Origin: Bacteroidota bacterium
Lineage (GTDB): Bacteria; Bacteroidota; Ignavibacteria; UBA10030; BY39
NCBI GenBank assembly: GCA_030017895.1
Contig: JASEGV010000017.1
Coordinates: forward strand, 1-41,767
Reading direction: 5' to 3'
DNA length: 41,767 nt
In this document: positions 15,942 to 23,811 of the stretch, piece by piece
Layout of the letters: each line of letters starts with the position of its first letter
Numbering within the stretch: the first letter of the stretch is position 1
Position numbers and translations under genes: made by a program
The notes under the pieces: generated by a model
Seen by the model: the letters and a program-made list of their open reading frames with translations, nothing else
The model's database searches: none
What the model was told of the DNA's origin: nothing

Positions 15942-15957
15942 AAACTTTTCGTATTGT

Positions 15958-16575
15958 TTAATCTTCATTCATTTGTTTAAATCTTTCTCTCGGGTCATCA
16001 AACGATATATCTTTGGGATCAAATTTTTCTGGATCAAATTCTCCGCCTAACCATTCAATCATTTCATTATATTCTTCATTTTTAGGATCACTCAGGACAG
16101 ACAATAAATCGTAATAACCACCAATTCCGCCACAATCTTCTGGTGGACAAGCCATTTGACCATCAATACATTTGGGATATTTCTCACCAACTGTCGCTTG
16201 TATGATTTTCTCAAACTTGATTGTATGTATCCAAGAATCTCCAAAATCATACTCATATCTGGCGTTGCGATTATTTTCATTAAAATATTTCGATATTTTT
16301 ACTTTGTGGTCTGCCAAAACTTTCCTATCAAAGGCATCATACTCTTCATCGGGGATTCCAATTTCAACTTTACTATTTGTTATTGGGTCTTTTATTGAAA
16401 ATGAATGAAGATGGTAATCAAGCCAGCCCATAGAATCTTGAACAGCTACGTGTAAATCCCAAAATGAGTAATGAGAAGGTACTAATATCCTTCTCCAAAT
16501 TGATGGTTCGGAACTGGTTAACGTAATTTTGAATTGATACACTTCATTTATTTTTTTAATCATAATAACATCCAA
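15958..16575 (-). CDS. Plasmid pRiA4b ORF-3 family protein, cassette-borne
   Basis: A 205-residue protein with the PRiA4_ORF3 signature: EPSIWRRILVPSHYSFWDLH, a VAVQDSMGWLDYHLHSFSI segment, YEYDFGDSWIHTIKFEKI and the C-rich CIDGQMACPPEDCGGIGGYY, ending DPEKFDPKDISFDDP. The family is widespread on mobile DNA (including near IS1096-type elements); its biochemical role is not established. A second ATG four codons in (16563) is an equally possible start. It is a single-gene cassette between candidate attC sites. Confidence 0.88.
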   Translation of the reverse strand: MDVIMIKKINEVYQFKITLTSSEPSIWRRILVPSHYSFWDLHVAVQDSMGWLDYHLHSFSIKDPITNSKVEIGIPDEEYDAFDRKVLADHKVKISKYFNENNRNARYEYDFGDSWIHTIKFEKIIQATVGEKYPKCIDGQMACPPEDCGGIGGYYDLLSVLSDPKNEEYNEMIEWLGGEFDPEKFDPKDISFDDPRERFKQMNED

Positions 16576-16606
16576 TTAATTTATTCACACTCAATTTAAT
16601 TAGTTT

Positions 16607-16800
16607 GCCTAACGACCGGCGCTAAGCTGCGGCGGCGTACACTTGCAATATGCACTGCACGAAACAGATTCATGCGCTGAATTAAATTATTTGTACTACA
16701 GTTTTGATGTATACTCAACATAATTATTTTACGAAAAACCACCATTAGCCATGCTAATTGCACCCACGCTCATTCCGTCAGGTTGAGGCGCTGGTTAGCC
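16607..16800 (-). repeat. Candidate long attC site
   Basis: Plus strand: GCCTAAC (16607-16613) and GTTAGCC (16794-16800). The flanking arms CCGGCGCT...GCTG and CAGGTTGAGGCGCTGG pair in part. At 194 bases it is long for an attC, but box placement next to the lipoprotein stop (16816) and the next gene's start (16575) is as expected. Confidence 0.6.
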
Positions 16801-16815
16801 AACAACTAAATTTTG

Positions 16816-17928
16816 TTAGCGCTTATATACATCGTAATAATTTGATAGTACCTCGCGCCAACTAATTAATTTTTTATTGAAATCAGAAAACTCTTTTTCG
16901 GTTGCAATCTTGCATTCACGAATATAATAGCCGTCCGTTTTTCCAGAAAGTTCTATAAGAATGTTTACAGGTGTTTTTTGAGGGCCTAAAAAATATTGAC
17001 CACCAAGCTTAACATTTTTCCACAATGATATATCTAAAGGATCTCTCCAGTCTTTTTCGTTTCCATCAGGCAAGGCATATTCTGCTGTCTGAATAAGATC
17101 ACAATAAGTCGCAAATGCATTTTGATTTAGAATGCCTTTTGGAATAGATATTTTTTTAGATGATTTCAAACTATTATCTTCAAACAAAATCCTATAAGGT
17201 AATGCTGGACAAGTGAACCACACATCTTTACATTCTAATCTGTAATAATTATTAACGTGGGTCTCTTTCACTTCTGGTATTTCAGGCCGAACTGTCTTAT
17301 CTGAAGGCAGATCACTTAAAATTAATTGTAAGGCAGGAATAATTCTATTTATTAAATTAAGTTCTTCTGAATCCCAAGTGGATTCTCCCTTCCATAAAAT
17401 AGTTCCTTCTCTATTAGAAAGTTCAATCGAAATAGTATGTGTGTATGAAAGTAATTGATCCGCCGATTGTGTGCCTACAGTTAAAGAACGAGACGCTAAT
17501 ACACCGATTGCTCGTGCTATACTAACACCAAGCCCTGAAGTTGCACCTGCACCAGTTCCAGTAGAAATTGCATATGCTTGAGTGTTTGTTGAAGAAACAG
17601 TAGAAGAAAACTTCATTTTATCATTTCTGTCAGTTTTGTAAGATAACTTAACTAAATAATCATATCCTCCACTTTCGATAATAAAGCCACGACGCTTTAT
17701 TAAATGAGTAAGAGAAGAACGGAGTCTTTCGGACGTCAATTGTTCATTTCCGAGAAGTGGAGATGTATTACCAGAAACTTCAATTTTGACGCTTTTAGTA
17801 GGATCAATAGTTTGAATGGATTTCAGAGAACGAATCCATGGCTGTGAAACACGAAACGATGGAACAGTTGCACAACCAACTATTAAAAGTAAAAGGGAAA
17901 ATAAAATCGGTTTGTAATATTTTTTCAT
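16816..17928 (-). CDS. Putative lipoprotein, cassette-borne
   Basis: A 370-residue protein with a lipoprotein signal peptide, MKKYYKPILFSLLLLIVGC, with lipobox LIVGC. The start is chosen at 17928 because GGAG lies 7 bases before it; an in-frame ATG 12 bases upstream lacks this. The N-terminal half has a region like outer-membrane-associated stress or DUF4136-type lipoproteins (VKIEVSGNTSPLLGNE, LIKRRGFIIESGGYDYLVKL) and a glycine/serine hydrophobic stretch (STGTGAGATSGLGVSIARAI). The C-terminal half contains two Cys (LECKDVWFTCPALP) and is unrecognised. It is likely membrane-anchored and periplasm-facing. Confidence 0.7.
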   Translation of the reverse strand: MKKYYKPILFSLLLLIVGCATVPSFRVSQPWIRSLKSIQTIDPTKSVKIEVSGNTSPLLGNEQLTSERLRSSLTHLIKRRGFIIESGGYDYLVKLSYKTDRNDKMKFSSTVSSTNTQAYAISTGTGAGATSGLGVSIARAIGVLASRSLTVGTQSADQLLSYTHTISIELSNREGTILWKGESTWDSEELNLINRIIPALQLILSDLPSDKTVRPEIPEVKETHVNNYYRLECKDVWFTCPALPYRILFEDNSLKSSKKISIPKGILNQNAFATYCDLIQTAEYALPDGNEKDWRDPLDISLWKNVKLGGQYFLGPQKTPVNILIELSGKTDGYYIRECKIATEKEFSDFNKKLISWREVLSNYYDVYKR

Positions 17929-17962
17929 TAGTATCTCCATTATGATGATGCCGATTGTTGCT

Positions 17963-18043
17963 GGCTAACTATTAGTTATACTGCCATATGCCGTGCTATC
18001 ACATCCGCCAGAGGCGGACAAGCAGGCAGTTTGTGTGTTAGAT
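17963..18043 (-). repeat. attC site carrying a hairpin insertion (first site of the array)
   Basis: Plus strand: GGCTAAC (17963-17969) and GTTAGAT (18037-18043), with inner arms ACTGCC (17980-17985) and GGCAGT (18025-18030). Inside the loop lies TCCGCC-AGA-GGCGGA (18004-18018) followed by CAAG, which matches the GGCGGACAAG hairpin element found near the RAYT gene. Confidence 0.75.
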
Positions 18044-18097
18044 TCCATATGTTTTATTGTTTTTATTTTACTTCCTATCAATCGGGCTTGCTATCAC

Positions 18098-18145
18098 TCA
18101 AATACTTAAAATCTTTTACTTCTTCTTTTATCTCGTTTGAGAATA
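18098..18145. repeat. 48-bp direct repeat, copy of the mrpE 3' end
   Basis: Matches 18610-18657 at 47 of 48 bases. Read on the minus strand it encodes FSNEIKEEVKDFKYL and continues SDSKPD before a stop, so it is a second version of the mrpE C-terminus. It lies left of hicA, between the toxin-antitoxin pair and the first attC. Confidence 0.85.
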
Positions 18146-18148
18146 GGG

Positions 18149-18337
18149 TCAAACTAAATTTTTGTCTTCCAACATTTTCAATATATGCTTTGCGAGTGTT
18201 TCTTTAATTTCAGTATGTCTCGGAACCGGCTGAGAAAGCTTTGTTCTTGGATTTTGGTACCAATCGTGTTTGGACCCATGGCGAATGAATATGCAATCCA
18301 TTCGCTCAATTTTCTTAACGAGTTCTTTTCGCTTCAT
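18149..18337 (-). CDS. hicA: HicA-family mRNA interferase toxin
   Basis: A 62-residue double-stranded-RNA-binding-fold toxin that cleaves mRNA and halts translation when free of HicB. It has the family layout: KRKELVKKIERMDCIFIRHG, the conserved GSKHDWYQNP segment with the likely catalytic His24, VPRHTEI and a C-terminal LAKHILKMLE helix. The start overlaps hicB by 4 bases (ATGA). The antitoxin-first order is one of the two known arrangements. Confidence 0.88.
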   Translation of the reverse strand: MKRKELVKKIERMDCIFIRHGSKHDWYQNPRTKLSQPVPRHTEIKETLAKHILKMLEDKNLV

Positions 18338-18525
18338 GCAACTTCAAGTTCAGCCGCTTTTCTGACATGTGGGATCGCTCCGTTAGTCAAATCCTTATAG
18401 ATGTCTGTTAAATTCTCTTTGAGTTCCTCCAGCGTTTCACCTTGCGTCATATAATCAGGGTATTCCTCAAGATATCCTACCCACATATCTTCGTCTTGCC
18501 AATAAATGTATCGTTTTTTTTCCAT
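18334..18525 (-). CDS. hicB: HicB-family antitoxin
   Basis: A 63-residue HicB with the partial RNase-H-like fold: YIYWQDEDMWVGYLEEYPDY, the TQGETLEELKENLTDIYKDL signature and a short tail. It has no C-terminal DNA-binding domain, so it is of the short class; autoregulation would need the fold itself or another protein. GGAG is located 10 bases before the ATG. A candidate promoter with an inverted repeat lies just upstream. The pair is flanked by 48-bp copies of the mrpE 3' end. Confidence 0.88.
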   Translation of the reverse strand: MEKKRYIYWQDEDMWVGYLEEYPDYMTQGETLEELKENLTDIYKDLTNGAIPHVRKAAELEVA

Positions 18526-18541
18526 TTAGTTATCTCCAATA

Positions 18542-18580
18542 TGTTCTATGTTTGTATAAAAGTAAAAAAAGAACAAACAA
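18542..18580 (-). promoter_or_regulatory. Candidate hicBA promoter/operator
   Basis: Minus strand: TTGTTT (18580-18575), 16-base spacer, TATACA (18558-18553), followed by GGAG and the hicB ATG. Inverted repeats TGTTCT (18542-18547)/AGAACA (18570-18575) and GTTTGT/ACAAAC (18550-18555/18573-18578) overlap the promoter, as expected for an autoregulated toxin-antitoxin operon. Pattern reading only. Confidence 0.45.
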
Positions 18581-18604
18581 GATGCAATTATCCTGCAGAC
18601 ATCA

Positions 18605-19195
18605 TTAATTCAAATACTTAAAATCTTTTACTTCTTCTTTTATCTCTTTTGAGAATAACTTCATAATCCGGGATTGCATCTGTCCGTTCTCAAGTGAGCC
18701 GGCGCTGCCGGGAACGAGTCCGTGAACCAGGAACTTATCTTGCTCAATATCTATCGTGAATGTTCCGGGTGTAATTGTAATCGAGTTCCCTAAAATTACT
18801 TTTGCAACTGCCGATGGTAGTTTAGTGCGAAATGAAATCAAGGTTGGCTTTATCGGCATTTTCGGGTGGACCACTAAATATGCAACCTGAATACTTGCAA
18901 TAAATATTTCTTTCATCAACCATAAAATATAAACTGGCAGTTGAAATATTCTGATAGGAACGTTTGGCTCTCCCCTCTCCGGAAATAAATTCCACTTGGA
19001 GAGTTTGTAATTAATCAAAACTACAATCGTAACTGCAATAATTCCAAACCCGATATGTGTTGCATCGTATTTGCCGCTGAATATCAACCACAGTCCAAAC
19101 AATATAACAACTTGAACGATTACTGATTTGAAGCTCCCTCTTTTTATCTGGTCAAATTCTAAGGGTGTGCGTGATTTTGGTTTTTCATCTAACAT
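18605..19195 (-). CDS. mrpE: Mrp antiporter subunit E (MnhE)
   Basis: A 196-residue MnhE-family membrane protein, slightly longer than the usual 160-170 because of an N-terminal hydrophilic extension (MLDEKPKSRTPLEFDQIKRG). Helices around SVIVQVVILFGLWLIFSGKY and IFQLPVYILWLMKEIFIASI are visible. The diagnostic soluble motif VAKVILGNSITITPGTFTID is followed by DKFLVHGLV. The start lies inside the end of nuoM (11-base overlap), so Nuo and Mrp genes are translationally linked here. Its 3' 48 bases are duplicated beyond hicBA. Corresponds to MbhA. Confidence 0.92.
   Translation of the reverse strand: MLDEKPKSRTPLEFDQIKRGSFKSVIVQVVILFGLWLIFSGKYDATHIGFGIIAVTIVVLINYKLSKWNLFPERGEPNVPIRIFQLPVYILWLMKEIFIASIQVAYLVVHPKMPIKPTLISFRTKLPSAVAKVILGNSITITPGTFTIDIEQDKFLVHGLVPGSAGSLENGQMQSRIMKLFSKEIKEEVKDFKYLN
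18610..18657. repeat. 48-bp direct repeat within mrpE 3' end
   Basis: Partner of 18098-18145 (one mismatch). It forms the C-terminal coding part of mrpE (FSKEIKEEVKDFKYL). The two copies bracket the hicBA pair. Confidence 0.85.
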
Positions 19196-20717
19196 TTGTT
19201 ACTTGGCTACCGCTTCTGTAATTTTCTATCTTTTCAATCAACTGCTTTGTTGATGCTGCCGATTTGTTCAAGAATGTTGAAGGATATACACCGATCCAAA
19301 TGATAAAAATAATTATGGGAACGAGAACGGTAATTTCTCTTTTCGATATATCTTTTAAATTTTGATTTTCAGGATTTGTAATCTTTCCGTACATCACACG
19401 TTTGAACATCCACAAAATATAAACTGCTGCTAATATTACACCGGTTGCAGCTAAAATTGAGAACGCAGGTGTTCCTAAAAAGTCGGATTTAAAGGCGCCT
19501 ATCAAAATTAAAAACTCACCTATAAAGCCGTTGAGTCCGGGCAAACCGATTGACGAAAGTGAAACAATCATAAACATTGTTGCAAAGACAGGCATTACTT
19601 TCGAGATGCCTCCGTATTCAGAAATTAATCGTGTATGGCGGCGGTCGTATAACATTCCAACGATAATAAATAAAGCACCGGTTGATAAACCGTGGTTAAC
19701 CATTTGGATTATTCCGCCTTGCACTCCTTCTTCAGTTAATGCAAAAAGTCCGAGTACAACGAAACCTAAATGACTGACAGAAGAATAAGCTACAAGTTTT
19801 TTAATATCGGGCTGAACCATCGCAACGAGAGCTCCGTAGATAATACCGATTACAGCTAACCCGGCAACATAAGGTAAATATTCAAATGTAGCTTGTGGAA
19901 AGAATGGTATGGCAAATCGGACCAACCCGTAAGTACCCATCTTCAACAGAACACCCGCAAGTATAACGCTGCCTGCCGTGGGGGCTTCGACGTGTGCATC
20001 GGGAAGCCAGGTATGGAACGGAAACATCGGAACTTTGATTGCGAAGCTTAAACCAAAAGCGAGGAACATCCAGGTTTGAATAGCAAGCGGAATAGTTGGG
20101 GCAATATTAAATAATTCAAGAACATCGGTTGTAAATTTCCCGCCGTTGAGTGTTGAAGCATAGTAACCAAGCCATATAATAGCAACAAGCATCAGCAGAC
20201 TACCGAACATTGTATAAATGAAAAATTTTATCGCGGCATAAATTCTATTCTCGCCGCCCCATATTCCTATTATGAAATACATAGGTATCAACATCGCTTC
20301 CCAGAATACATAGAAGAGAAACAAATCGAGTGAAACAAACACGCCCAACATCCCAACTTCTAAAAGCAACATCATCATCACATAATTGCGGATACTTTTG
20401 GTGATGGAGTTCCAGGAGGAGAGCAATGCTAAAGGAGTCAGAAAAGTTGTCAGCATAACGAGTAGCAGCGATATACCATCGACACCAACGTTATATGATA
20501 TATTCAAACTTTCGACCCAAAGGATTTTGTAAACGAACTGCATATCCGGATTTGTGCCGTCGAATTTCAAAAACAAAAACACAGATACGACGAAAGTAAG
20601 GAGACTGAATGCCATACCTAATGTTTTTATCAGGTTAGCATTTTCGCGATTGATAAAGAATAATGCTAAAACTCCTAAAAGCGGTGTAAAGACAATTGCT
20701 GTTAGAATATGTTCCAT
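19185..20717 (-). CDS. nuoM: NADH-quinone oxidoreductase subunit M
   Basis: A 510-residue antiporter-like membrane subunit of respiratory complex I. It is recognised by GVDGISLLLVMLTTFLTPLA, the TM5 Glu in YVFWEAMLIPMYFIIGIWGG, the MFPFHTWLPDAHVEAPTAGS loop, TM7 Lys in LLKMGTYGLVRF and IKKLVAYSSVSHLGFVVLGL. It pumps protons in the membrane arm. It is 19 bases downstream of nuoL and overlaps mrpE by 11. No nuoN follows; the next genes are Mrp-type, which is unusual. Confidence 0.95.
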   Translation of the reverse strand: MEHILTAIVFTPLLGVLALFFINRENANLIKTLGMAFSLLTFVVSVFLFLKFDGTNPDMQFVYKILWVESLNISYNVGVDGISLLLVMLTTFLTPLALLSSWNSITKSIRNYVMMMLLLEVGMLGVFVSLDLFLFYVFWEAMLIPMYFIIGIWGGENRIYAAIKFFIYTMFGSLLMLVAIIWLGYYASTLNGGKFTTDVLELFNIAPTIPLAIQTWMFLAFGLSFAIKVPMFPFHTWLPDAHVEAPTAGSVILAGVLLKMGTYGLVRFAIPFFPQATFEYLPYVAGLAVIGIIYGALVAMVQPDIKKLVAYSSVSHLGFVVLGLFALTEEGVQGGIIQMVNHGLSTGALFIIVGMLYDRRHTRLISEYGGISKVMPVFATMFMIVSLSSIGLPGLNGFIGEFLILIGAFKSDFLGTPAFSILAATGVILAAVYILWMFKRVMYGKITNPENQNLKDISKREITVLVPIIIFIIWIGVYPSTFLNKSAASTKQLIEKIENYRSGSQVTNVR

Positions 20718-20736
20718 AAAAATCTTTCTCTATTTC

Positions 20737-22665
20737 CTACCGGATAATTAAAATTGCAAGAATGATAATGATGCCCGCAACAAAATAAGCAGCGTAACTT
20801 TGTGTGAAACCGGCTTGCGTTCGCCGTGTATAACCGCTGAGAATGTTAATCAATTTTGCAGTCCCGTTCACTGCACCGTCGATTATGCCGACATCAAAAA
20901 TTTTCCAAAGTAATTTATCGGAAGCTTTTACTGTAGGGGCTAAAATTGTGGCGTCGTAAATTTCGTCCACAAAATATTTATTCCATAAAAGATTGTGAAT
21001 GCCGCTATATTTTTCGGAAAGCTTTTCAGCTATATCTTTTCGCTTCAAATAAATATGGCGGGCGAATAAAATTCCAGCTGCTGCAATTACAACCGATAAT
21101 AACATCAATATATATTCTGTTGGAACAACCTCGTGATGACCGAAGGCGAGAATTGAATTTGAACGTTCAAATATTGGATCGAGAAAATGTTCAATCGCAT
21201 TACTGCCGCCGAGTGCCGCAGGAATTCCGATAAATCCTCCTATCACCGAAAGAACTGCGAGAATTATTAAGGGAATAGTCATAACTTTTGGAGCTTCGTG
21301 AGGATGCTTGTCTTTATCCCAACGAGGTGCACCTTCGAACGTTAAAATAGTTAATCGGAACATATAAAACGCCGTGAGTGCAGCGCCGCTGGCTGCTAAA
21401 ATCCAGAGCGGCCAATATCCTGCGTCGAAAACCTTCCACAAGATTTCATCCTTACTAAAAAATCCTGATAGCGGAGGAATTCCTGAAATTGCTAACGCGG
21501 CAATTACGAATGTTTTGTAAGTTGTTGGCATCTTCGATTTGAGTCCGCCCATTTTTTGTATGTCCTCTTCATCATGCATTGCGTGAATAACTGAACCGGC
21601 ACCCAAGAATAACAGTGCCTTGAAAAATGCATGAGTTACAACGTGAAATAAGCCGGTTGCAAACGCACCAACACCTAAAGCAAGAAACATATAACCCAAT
21701 TGGCTGATAGTCGAATAAGCCAAAACTTTTTTTATTCCGTTTTGCACTAAACCAATACTTGCAGCAAGAATTGCAGTGAGTGCACCGATGATTGCAACAA
21801 TCAGCATCATAGTTGGCGAGAGTGCAAAAAATATTGAGGCACGTGCTACCATATAAACGCCAGCAGTTACCATAGTAGCGGCGTGAATTAATGCACTAAC
21901 CGGAGTTGGTCCAGCCATCGCATCGGGAAGCCAGACGTAAAGCGGAATTTGTGCCGATTTACCAGTAGCGCCTAGGAACAAGAGCAAAGCTATCCAGAAA
22001 ATTGTAACATCGCCAACCGAGAAAGCTGCTGCACGCCCAAACACGGTCCCAAAGTTCAAACTTCCAAACGTAATAAATATCAGGAACATTGCAATCAAAA
22101 ATCCGAAGTCGCCTACTCTGTTTACTACAAAAGCTTTCATCGCAGCGTCGTTGGTTGTTCCCTTTTCAAATTTTTTATCATACCAAAATCCAATCAATAA
22201 GTATGAACAAAGTCCGACCCCTTCCCACCCTAAAAACATTAACAGGAAGTTATCGGCTAAAACTAAATTCAGCATCATAAAGATAAAGAGATTGAGATAT
22301 GCAAAAAATCTCCAGTATCCTTTATCGCCGTGCATATAACCGATTGCGTAAACGTGTATCAAAAAACCGATACCGGTTACAACCAATGTCATTATGATTG
22401 AAAGTTGATCGACTTGATAAGCAGCATTGATAGAGATTGAACCGACGTTAATCCAGTTAAATATTTCTATAATGTGTGACCGATTTTCGACAGGCGAAGA
22501 AAGCATCTGAAAGAAGATGACGGCTGCAATTGCAAAACCAATTCCGATGACTCCGCTTCCGATTGAGCCGATAATTTTTTCGGACTTTAGTTTTGAACCA
22601 AGAAGTCCGTTGATTAAAAATCCTAAGAAAGGAAATAAAACTACAAATCCGATGTATTCGTGCAT
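20737..22665 (-). CDS. nuoL: NADH-quinone oxidoreductase subunit L
   Basis: A 642-residue complex I antiporter-like subunit with the long C-terminal lateral helix region. Hallmarks are WEGVGLCSYLLIGFWYDKKF, KSAQIPLYVWLPDAMAGPTP, VSALIHAATMVTAGVYMVAR, LGYMFLALGVGAFATGLFHV and HAFFKALLFLGAGSVIHAMH. The start at 22665 is chosen because TAATG overlaps the nuoK stop; an ATG two codons earlier, inside nuoK, is also possible. C-terminal residues from about 590 (GIIDGAVNGTAKLINILSG) are typical of NuoL. Confidence 0.95.
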   Translation of the reverse strand: MHEYIGFVVLFPFLGFLINGLLGSKLKSEKIIGSIGSGVIGIGFAIAAVIFFQMLSSPVENRSHIIEIFNWINVGSISINAAYQVDQLSIIMTLVVTGIGFLIHVYAIGYMHGDKGYWRFFAYLNLFIFMMLNLVLADNFLLMFLGWEGVGLCSYLLIGFWYDKKFEKGTTNDAAMKAFVVNRVGDFGFLIAMFLIFITFGSLNFGTVFGRAAAFSVGDVTIFWIALLLFLGATGKSAQIPLYVWLPDAMAGPTPVSALIHAATMVTAGVYMVARASIFFALSPTMMLIVAIIGALTAILAASIGLVQNGIKKVLAYSTISQLGYMFLALGVGAFATGLFHVVTHAFFKALLFLGAGSVIHAMHDEEDIQKMGGLKSKMPTTYKTFVIAALAISGIPPLSGFFSKDEILWKVFDAGYWPLWILAASGAALTAFYMFRLTILTFEGAPRWDKDKHPHEAPKVMTIPLIILAVLSVIGGFIGIPAALGGSNAIEHFLDPIFERSNSILAFGHHEVVPTEYILMLLSVVIAAAGILFARHIYLKRKDIAEKLSEKYSGIHNLLWNKYFVDEIYDATILAPTVKASDKLLWKIFDVGIIDGAVNGTAKLINILSGYTRRTQAGFTQSYAAYFVAGIIIILAILIIR

Positions 22666-22967
22666 TACCATTTCATTATGTTTATTTCGTCTATGTTTAC
22701 TGTCATTTTATTTCTAAAGAGTGCGATGATAATTGCTAAACCTACGGCGGCTTCGGCGGCTGCAACTGTTAAAACAAAAAATACGAACATCTGCCCTGTT
22801 GTGCTTCCTAAATAAGCCGAGAATGCAACGAGCGTCAGGTTAACCGAATTTAGCATAAGTTCGATACTCATAAAAACAATGATAGCATTGCGGCGGGCTA
22901 AAACCCCCACTACACCGATTGAAAAAAGGATTGCACTTAATGCGAGGTAATAATTCAGTGGTATCAT
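22665..22967 (-). CDS. nuoK: NADH-quinone oxidoreductase subunit K
   Basis: A 100-residue, three-helix complex I subunit: [40 protein letters not shown] with the membrane Glu, and [20 protein letters not shown] with the second Glu. It starts 3 bases after the nuoJ stop and ends overlapping nuoL. Confidence 0.95.
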   Translation of the reverse strand: MIPLNYYLALSAILFSIGVVGVLARRNAIIVFMSIELMLNSVNLTLVAFSAYLGSTTGQMFVFFVLTVAAAEAAVGLAIIIALFRNKMTVNIDEINIMKW

Positions 22968-22970
22968 AGA

Positions 22971-23483
22971 TTATCCAATTCTCTTTTTTGCTAAAACAAC
23001 AGCCCCAATGATTGCAGCCAAAAGTAAGATTGATGCGATTTCAAAAGGCAGCAAGTAATCAGTGAACAGGACTTTGCCTATATGTTCAACCGTTCCTATC
23101 TGAGTTGCTAAAGGCGATAGCCGATTTGGGTATTCGCCGAAGCTTGTAGTTAAACCGATGATTATTTGAACTAACATCACTACAGCTAAACCGATTGCAA
23201 TACGTTTTTTATATGTGATTTTTTCGGTAAGCATTTCTTCTTTCCCTAAATTTAAAAGCAAAACGACGAAAAGGAAAAGTACCATTATAGCGCCTGCATA
23301 AACGATTACTTGAATCACAGCTATAAACTGAGCGTGGAGTGTAAGATAAATGATTGCGAGCATAATAAAGTTAAAAACTAAATACACTACGCTTACAATT
23401 GGACTACGGCGTGTTATTACTAAAATAGCTGATATTATTGATGTAGCTGCAAGAATGAAAAAAACTATAGTATCAATAGACAT
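22971..23483 (-). CDS. nuoJ: NADH-quinone oxidoreductase subunit J
   Basis: A 170-residue, five-helix complex I subunit. Motifs: ITRRSPIVSVVYLVFNFIML, LHAQFIAVIQVIVYAGAIMV and LLPFEIASILLLAAIIGAVV. It is the first gene of the nuo/mrp row here. nuoA-I, including nuoH and nuoI which normally precede nuoJ, are not in the window, so the membrane-arm genes are split from the rest of complex I. Confidence 0.95.
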   Translation of the reverse strand: MSIDTIVFFILAATSIISAILVITRRSPIVSVVYLVFNFIMLAIIYLTLHAQFIAVIQVIVYAGAIMVLFLFVVLLLNLGKEEMLTEKITYKKRIAIGLAVVMLVQIIIGLTTSFGEYPNRLSPLATQIGTVEHIGKVLFTDYLLPFEIASILLLAAIIGAVVLAKKRIG

Positions 23484-23811
23484 TATTTTGTTTTAGATTA
23501 TTTAAAAATCGATTTGAATATACTAAAAATAGAATTTACAATCAATTAATGATAAATCGTTTTTCAAGAATTTCCTGTTTTTTTGTTTGACCGGAAAGGT
23601 AGCTCATTGCAGATGAAATCTGCTCATTTCTTGGACCACCATTTGCAGGTATAACGAGTAAGCATTATGTCGTCAATCTCTCTCTGAGTACTTGAACCGA
23701 TATTGACCATTTTACTAATGTCAGCAAAGTAGGCTTCATCATCGGGAGTATGCGATAGTGATTCGAATCTTGACGTTAATTTTATTAGTAAATCTGATTT
23801 CAAATCCTAAT
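23484..23811 (-). other. Spacer with a 60-codon open remnant of unknown origin
   Basis: No intact gene. On the minus strand from about 23809, an open stretch reads DLKSDLLIKLTSRFESLSHT and continues through FADISKMVNIGSSTQREIDD to a stop near 23628. It begins directly after an in-frame TAG and has no good start codon, so it looks like the tail of a lost gene. A TCATTGCAGATGAAATCTGC palindrome-like text is near 23610. The nuoJ promoter should also lie outside this region on the right side of nuoJ. Confidence 0.35.

Larger units (their letters stand above)
12878..18043 (-). mobile_element. Integron-type gene-cassette array without integrase (CALIN)
   Basis: Six co-oriented, functionally unrelated genes are each followed by a site bounded by RYYYAAC and GTTRRRY-like boxes with palindromic interior, the architecture of integron attC sites. 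The stops of several genes lie within about 20 bases of, or overlap, the outer box, as usual in cassettes. No intI is present in the window. The array lies between mrpE/hicBA and mrpF and has the same direction as the operon. Strongest sites are at 13996-14060 and 17963-18043; others are weaker or unusually long. Cassette borders are inferred by eye, without a covariance-model search. Confidence 0.75.
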
